Source of the DNA: CF-161 sp035259145
GTDB lineage: Bacteria; Chloroflexota; Dormibacteria; Dormibacterales; Dormibacteraceae
Direction: 5' to 3'
Assembly: GCA_035259145.1 (NCBI GenBank)
Contig: DATFWQ010000104.1
Span: 1-12,135 of the forward strand
DNA length: 12,135 nucleotides
Below, piece by piece: positions 7,800 through 12,135 of this stretch. A program made the position numbers and the translations under genes. A model generated the notes under the pieces. The model did no database searches and was not told the DNA's origin. It saw only the letters and a program-made list of their open reading frames with translations. Each line of letters starts with the position of its first letter. The first letter of the stretch is position 1.

Positions 7800-10700
7800 T
7801 CAGAGCGCGCGGAACGGTTCCGGCCGATAGGCGTCTACGAGCCGGAGCCACTCACCCGGAAGCGCCTCTCTGATGACGGGGTCGTCCTTGCTAAGCCAGC
7901 AGAGATGCCGCAGTCCGTGCTCGACGACCTGCCCCACGCCGATCTCGGTTGGCGCGCCCCTGGCGGTGCCGCGCGCCAGCTCGGCGCGGACCACCGGCAC
8001 CGCCTCGAAGCCGGTCGCCTTGACGGCCTGTGGCAGCACCGCGAGGTAGGTGAGGACCAACCGCCCGCTTTCGTAGCGCCACGACGTTGAATGAACTATC
8101 TCCGCGTCCAGCCCCACCGCCGCCAGGCTTGCTCCCACCGCATCGGCCGGCAACGCGCCCGCCGCGGCCTCGACCTGCATCGACTCGCCCGTCTCGGGGC
8201 GGAGCAGCCACGCTGCTCCTTCGGCGAGATAGAGCGGCAGGATCTCGAAGGCCGGCCGTGACCGGCCCTCGGCGGCGCTCAGCCGCTGCAGCGAGCCCAG
8301 CAGCCGTGCCGCCACGTCCGCCGGCTCAGGTTCGCGCGTCAACTCGGACTCCTGACGCAGGCGCATGCGGACGGCGGTCAGCGTCCGCTCCGCGATCGCA
8401 GCCCGGGACTCCATGAAGCGCAGCAGGTCCGCTGCCGGCATCCGGAGCAGCCTGCAGTCCTCGACCACGACCGCGTCTGTGGCCCTCAGCTCCCCGTCGA
8501 TCAGCGCACGCTCGCCGAAGAGCTCACCCGGACCGGCCGTGCCCAGCACTTTTTCCCCTGCATGGGTGCCGATGCTCAGCCGCACGCGACCGGACTCGAC
8601 AAGCTCGACGGTGCGAGCCTCGTCGAATTGACGGTGGACGAGCTCGCCCGCGGCGTAGCTGCCCGCGGTCAGGTGCGCCGCCAGTTGCTCGAGGTCCGGC
8701 GCCGGCACGCCCTCGAGCAGGACGAGCGAAGCCAGGGCGCGAGCGCCCGGCGACCTGGTCGCCTGGCCTGACAGTGCCAGCTCGGCCAGCGCCTGCAGCC
8801 GGCGCGGTTCGCAGCCGAGGCCGTCGAATGCAGCGACCGCCTCGTGCAGCTTCCCGGCCCGGTGCAGGGTGCGTGCGCGCAACCCGTGAAGGCCGAGGCG
8901 GCCAAGCTCCGCGGCGAGCTCCTCGCTCGGGTCTGATGCGATGTCCCCGTACAGCCGTGGCCCGAGCCGTTCGGCGCACCGCAACAGCTCGGCCTCCGCC
9001 CACCGCGCCGCATCGCCCGCCGGGCAGGCGTCGGCCAAATCGCGGAGGGCGAGCGCCGCCAGAGGCAGGGCGCCGGTATGGCTGAGGCCCGTGGCCCCGC
9101 GCTGCAGCAGCCTGCGTGCCTCGTCGGCGTCGCCGAGGCTCCAGGCCGTCTGCCCGAGCATCCAGCGCAGAGCGTGCGACTGATAGAGGTAGTCGCGCTC
9201 TCCGATCAGGTCGGACGCGCTTTTGGCCAGATTCCGAGCCAGCGCCGGCCGGCCCAGCTCTGCCGCGGCAGACGCGGCCATGCTCAGCATCCATGCCCCC
9301 CGGAGGTGGAAGAGCGTGACCAGCGGCTCTCGATCGGTGACCTCCTGTAGCGCCGCGCGGTAGTTGCCCGCCATGTAATGGAGGAAGGTCGAGACCTCGA
9401 GCATGATCGCTCCCGGCTCCTCGACCTCAAGAAGCGCGCGATCGAGCCTTGCCCGCCCCATCGCCAGGCGGCCGCTCAGAGCGTCGGCGAAAGCCAGCGT
9501 CGCCGCGAACCAGCCTTGCTGGGTCACGTCGTGGTCTTCGGCTGCGATCGCGCGCCCGCGCTCGAGCGTCGAATGGGCCCGCTCGAGATCACCCAGGACT
9601 ACCTGAGCCGCGCCCAGAGCTCCCAGGGCGTTTCGCAGCACCATTCGATCGCCCGCGGCTTCAGCCTGCTCCGCGACGGTGCGTGCCGCCGCCGCCTGAC
9701 CGGCCAGGTCGCCGCGGTAGCCCTGTGCCCAGGCCAGCTGGGCGGCGACGGCGAGCGCTCGATCAGGCTGGCCCGCCTCCACGTAGAGCTCGCGCGCCCG
9801 GTGGGCGGCGGCCTCTGCCGCATCGAGGTCTCCGGTCGCCATGGGCAGGAAGTTGCTCAAGCGGATCTGGACGGCCGCGCGAGCCGCCAGGTCTGAGTCT
9901 CCGGCCAGCAGGCCGTCGAGCTCATCGAGTGCGTGAGCCCCAAGGGCGTAGCTGCCGGCGCACTCGGCCTCCCACGCGAGACGGTCCAGGAGCTCGCGCC
10001 GGCGTGGGTCATCGCCCGGTATCCGCTCCAGCGCGTCTCGAAGAAGCGCCAGCGCGGTCCAGTGCTCCTGCCGCGTGCCGGCGTCGCCTGCCGCTCGCGA
10101 CAGCACCTCGACCTCCTCGCCGCGCCGCCGGAGCGCCATGCGCCCGTACTCGCGTATCGACTCCGCCATCGCGTAACCGCTGCCGCCGACCAGGTCCACC
10201 ATCGATCGCTCGACCAGCCGCGTGATCAGCGGCAGCACCTCACCTTCGGACAACGGGTCGCCGGCGCCCACCGCCAGCGCCTTCTCCAGCGAGAAGGTTC
10301 CGGCCAGCACCGACAACCGTGAGAAGACCGTCTGGTCCTCTGAGCTCAGAAGTGCGAAGCTCCACGCGACCGCCGCTTCGAGCGTCCGCTGCCGCTCGGG
10401 GACGCCGGCGCCACGGCCGACCAGCAGACGGAAACGGTCGCGCAGGCCGATCAGCAGGGTGTCCAGGCTCATGCCGCGGAGCTGCGCGGCGGCCAGCTCC
10501 AGTGCCAGAGGAATACCGTCGAGACGGCGGCAGACCTCGGCCACCTGGCTGGACGTCTCGGTGGTCAGCTCGAACCGAGGCTGCGCCAGCCGGGCCCGCT
10601 CAAGGAACAGGCGCTCCGCCTCGGTCGCCGGCAGCGCGGGCACGCGCATAGTGACCTCGCCGGGGACCTGCAGAGGCTCCCGGCTCGTCGCCACGATGCG

Positions 10701-11066
10701 GAGGCCGGCGGAGTCGCGGAGCAGCTCCGCCGCAACCACCGCCACGGCCTCGAGGACGTGCTCGCAGTTGTCGAGCACCAGCAGACACGGGTGGGAGCGG
10801 AGCCACTGCGCGAGTGCGGCCGCATCCACGCCCACGGAGCTGGCGACGATCCCCGAGACCATCTCGGGGTCGGCCGCCGCGGAGAGGTCGCAGAAGCGGG
10901 TCTCCGCGTGGTCGCGACTGAGCCGTTCCGCGAGCTCGACTGCCAGCCGCGTCTTGCCGGAGCCGCCAGCTCCGGTCAGCGTCAGAAGGCGGCTGCTCGC
11001 AGCGAGGGCGCCGGCCTCGGCAAGCTCGGACTCGCGGCCGACGAAGCTGGTGAGCTGGACGGGCAG
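7800..11066 (-). CDS. Large STAND (NB-ARC/AfsR-like) ATPase with helical repeats and a cyclic-nucleotide-binding domain
   Basis: About 1088 residues if begun at CTG 11066. The order is: an opening like LuxR/AfsR-type ATPases (VQLTSFVGRE, 3-11); Walker A TGAGGSGKT (31-39); Walker B LLVLDNCEHV (95-104); ATSREPL (127-133); and the GIPLALELAAAQLR helix (about 184-197). Next come a winged-helix-like region (about 225-320), a long alpha-helical TPR-like section (about 335-770), a cNMP-binding domain (about 778-906) and an unassigned domain (909-1088). The cNMP pocket keeps ELFGERAL (E852) and the arginine of LRATDAV (R861), so ligand binding is plausible. No SARP, LuxR or CAP helix-turn-helix is visible, unusual for this class. 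No ATG, GTG or TTG lies in frame between the stop codon at 11151-11153 and ATG 10862, which falls after the P-loop, so a CTG start is inferred. It lies 31 bases after kynureninase. Confidence 0.85.
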   Translation of the reverse strand: MPVQLTSFVGRESELAEAGALAASSRLLTLTGAGGSGKTRLAVELAERLSRDHAETRFCDLSAAADPEMVSGIVASSVGVDAAALAQWLRSHPCLLVLDNCEHVLEAVAVVAAELLRDSAGLRIVATSREPLQVPGEVTMRVPALPATEAERLFLERARLAQPRFELTTETSSQVAEVCRRLDGIPLALELAAAQLRGMSLDTLLIGLRDRFRLLVGRGAGVPERQRTLEAAVAWSFALLSSEDQTVFSRLSVLAGTFSLEKALAVGAGDPLSEGEVLPLITRLVERSMVDLVGGSGYAMAESIREYGRMALRRRGEEVEVLSRAAGDAGTRQEHWTALALLRDALERIPGDDPRRRELLDRLAWEAECAGSYALGAHALDELDGLLAGDSDLAARAAVQIRLSNFLPMATGDLDAAEAAAHRARELYVEAGQPDRALAVAAQLAWAQGYRGDLAGQAAAARTVAEQAEAAGDRMVLRNALGALGAAQVVLGDLERAHSTLERGRAIAAEDHDVTQQGWFAATLAFADALSGRLAMGRARLDRALLEVEEPGAIMLEVSTFLHYMAGNYRAALQEVTDREPLVTLFHLRGAWMLSMAASAAAELGRPALARNLAKSASDLIGERDYLYQSHALRWMLGQTAWSLGDADEARRLLQRGATGLSHTGALPLAALALRDLADACPAGDAARWAEAELLRCAERLGPRLYGDIASDPSEELAAELGRLGLHGLRARTLHRAGKLHEAVAAFDGLGCEPRRLQALAELALSGQATRSPGARALASLVLLEGVPAPDLEQLAAHLTAGSYAAGELVHRQFDEARTVELVESGRVRLSIGTHAGEKVLGTAGPGELFGERALIDGELRATDAVVVEDCRLLRMPAADLLRFMESRAAIAERTLTAVRMRLRQESELTREPEPADVAARLLGSLQRLSAAEGRSRPAFEILPLYLAEGAAWLLRPETGESMQVEAAAGALPADAVGASLAAVGLDAEIVHSTSWRYESGRLVLTYLAVLPQAVKATGFEAVPVVRAELARGTARGAPTEIGVGQVVEHGLRHLCWLSKDDPVIREALPGEWLRLVDAYRPEPFRAL

Positions 11067-11074
11067 ACCGCTGA

Positions 11075-11086
11075 CCTCTCCCTCCC
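11075..11086 (-). promoter_or_regulatory. Strong ribosome binding site supporting a CTG start for the STAND ATPase
   Basis: Read on the minus strand this is GGGAGGGAGAGG, ending eight bases before CTG 11066. It is the only good Shine-Dalgarno site in the region, and it lies between the kynureninase stop and the P-loop. That decides the start in favour of CTG 11066 over CTG 11093 or the internal ATG 10862. Confidence 0.55.
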
Positions 11087-11097
11087 GGCGCAGCCCT

Positions 11098-12135
11098 CTA
11101 GGTGACGCGCCCCGGCCTCGGATCGAAACGCTCGTACGCGCGCGCGTCCATCAGCTTGCGTATGCGATCCATGGCGTCCCACACGTCGACGAAGCGCGTG
11201 TAAGCCGGCGCCGGCCCCAGCCGCACGACATTCGGGGGCCGGAAGTCCGGAATCACCCTGCACTCTTCGATCAGCGCCTGGCTGACGCGGTACGCCTCGG
11301 CGTGAGCCAGGGATACGTGGGCACCGCGGCGCGCGGGGTCCCGCGGTGACGAGAGCGTGAACCCCAGCGGCTCGAGCCAGGCCTCCCACAGCCGCACGAT
11401 CAGCTCGGTGAGCGCGACGGCCTTGTCCCTGAGACGCTCCACCCCCGCTTCGGCCAGCACGTCGACACCGATCTGGATCGGGAGCAGGGACAGCACCGGC
11501 GGCGTGCCGGCCAGGAAGCGGGCAATGGACGGCGCCGGGTCGTACGCCGGTCCCATCGCAAACTGCTCGCGCTGACCCCACCAGCCCCAGATCGGTTGGC
11601 GCATCCGCGTCTGAAGGCTGTGCCGGACATAGAGGAAAGCGGGCGCGCCAGGACCCGCGTTGAGATACTTGTAGGTGCAGCCGACCGCCAGGTCGACCCC
11701 CCAGCCGTCGAGCTCGATGGGGACCGCGCCTGCGGAGTGGCTGAGATCCCAGAGTACGAGCGCTCCTGCATAGCGGGCGGCACGCGTGACTGCCGGCACA
11801 TCCTCGATCGCGCCGGAAAGGTACGAGACGTGGGAGAGCGAGACCACGGCCACGTCCAGTCCCAGCGCCGCCTTCAGCGCATCGATGCCAATGCCGCCAC
11901 CCGCCCCCGGGTTGAGGAGCCGGAGCTCCAGTCCCCGTGCGGCCGCCAGGCCCTCCAGGATGTAGCGGTCGGTCGGGAAGTTGTCGCTGCTGGACAGGAT
12001 GACCCGGCGACCGGGCCGGGTGTCCAGGGCCGCGGTCGCCAGCTTGTACAGGTTGACCGACGTCGAGTCGCTGACCGCGACCTGCCCGGGAGCCGCCCCC
12101 AGCAGCTTCTTGCCCAGGTGGTCGCCGACACGCTG
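11098..12135 (-). CDS. kynU: Kynureninase (5' end missing)
   Basis: A PLP-dependent fold-type I enzyme splitting kynurenine (or 3-hydroxykynurenine) into anthranilate (or 3-hydroxyanthranilate) and alanine, cytosolic. 345 residues are visible and the frame is open to the window edge; about 70 N-terminal residues should lie beyond it. Diagnostic motifs in the fragment are DSTSVN (23-28), DNFPTDRY (51-58, PLP-stacking region), WDLSHSAGAVP (129-139, with D130 and H133 contacting PLP) and CTYKYLNAGPGAP (153-165), with K156 the Schiff-base lysine. The substrate-pocket region WGWWGQ follows. All key residues are intact, and the C-terminus ends at a TAG (11098-11100) 31 bases before the STAND gene start. 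No other tryptophan-catabolism gene is visible, so any tryptophan dioxygenase or formamidase partner would have to be upstream on this strand or elsewhere. Confidence 0.95.
   Translation of the reverse strand, partial: QRVGDHLGKKLLGAAPGQVAVSDSTSVNLYKLATAALDTRPGRRVILSSSDNFPTDRYILEGLAAARGLELRLLNPGAGGGIGIDALKAALGLDVAVVSLSHVSYLSGAIEDVPAVTRAARYAGALVLWDLSHSAGAVPIELDGWGVDLAVGCTYKYLNAGPGAPAFLYVRHSLQTRMRQPIWGWWGQREQFAMGPAYDPAPSIARFLAGTPPVLSLLPIQIGVDVLAEAGVERLRDKAVALTELIVRLWEAWLEPLGFTLSSPRDPARRGAHVSLAHAEAYRVSQALIEECRVIPDFRPPNVVRLGPAPAYTRFVDVWDAMDRIRKLMDARAYERFDPRPGRVT

Noticed and set aside
10222..11349. 375-residue open frame on the plus strand
   Set aside because: Antisense to the STAND ATPase and kynureninase, spanning two real genes, with Ser/Arg-rich composition.

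Overview
The window looks like a piece of chromosome from a high-GC bacterium, most likely a soil actinobacterium. A deep lineage such as Thermoleophilia, or the neighbouring Chloroflexota/Dormibacterota, fits as well as a classical one; the sequence does not settle it. The signs are GC-rich third codon positions, frequent GTG and TTG starts, 4-base stop/start overlaps, and families typical of these groups. No tRNA, rRNA, CRISPR array, insertion sequence or phage gene was seen. The window cuts a gene at each end.

Left block, plus strand, 1-3992. A truncated amidohydrolase, a 77-residue membrane protein with a zinc ribbon, a DUF59/MIP18-type iron-sulfur assembly protein with a long C-terminal extension, and a zinc alcohol dehydrogenase follow one another with almost no gaps. 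From memory, amidohydrolase, DUF59 protein and alcohol dehydrogenase is the gene order found directly downstream of prmABCD, the soluble diiron propane monooxygenase, in Gordonia and Rhodococcus. I therefore read this as the 3' part of a short-chain alkane monooxygenase operon whose oxygenase genes should lie just left of base 1. The dehydrogenase would oxidise the secondary alcohol product, and the amidohydrolase and DUF59 protein are probable accessory or maturation factors. An IclR-type regulator follows in the same direction after a 91-base gap with a hairpin, and may control the operon.

Right block, minus strand, 12135-4037, converging on the first block. In transcription order it holds kynureninase (5' end outside the window), a very large STAND-type ATPase that contains a cyclic-nucleotide-binding domain, and two consecutive ABC-2 export units (ATPase then permease, ATPase then permease). 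Gaps are 50 bases or less, so all six genes could be one transcript. The two ABC units are tandem paralogues, and both permeases start at a TTG that overlaps the ATPase stop codon.

The most unusual gene is the STAND protein. It combines an NB-ARC-like ATPase, a long helical repeat region, a CAP-type cNMP sensor and an uncharacterised C-terminal domain, with no recognisable DNA-binding domain. It has no ATG, GTG or TTG upstream of its P-loop, so it probably starts at a CTG. Kynurenine cleavage, this sensor and two exporters in one gene run suggest a regulated export or stress-response unit, but that link is inference.
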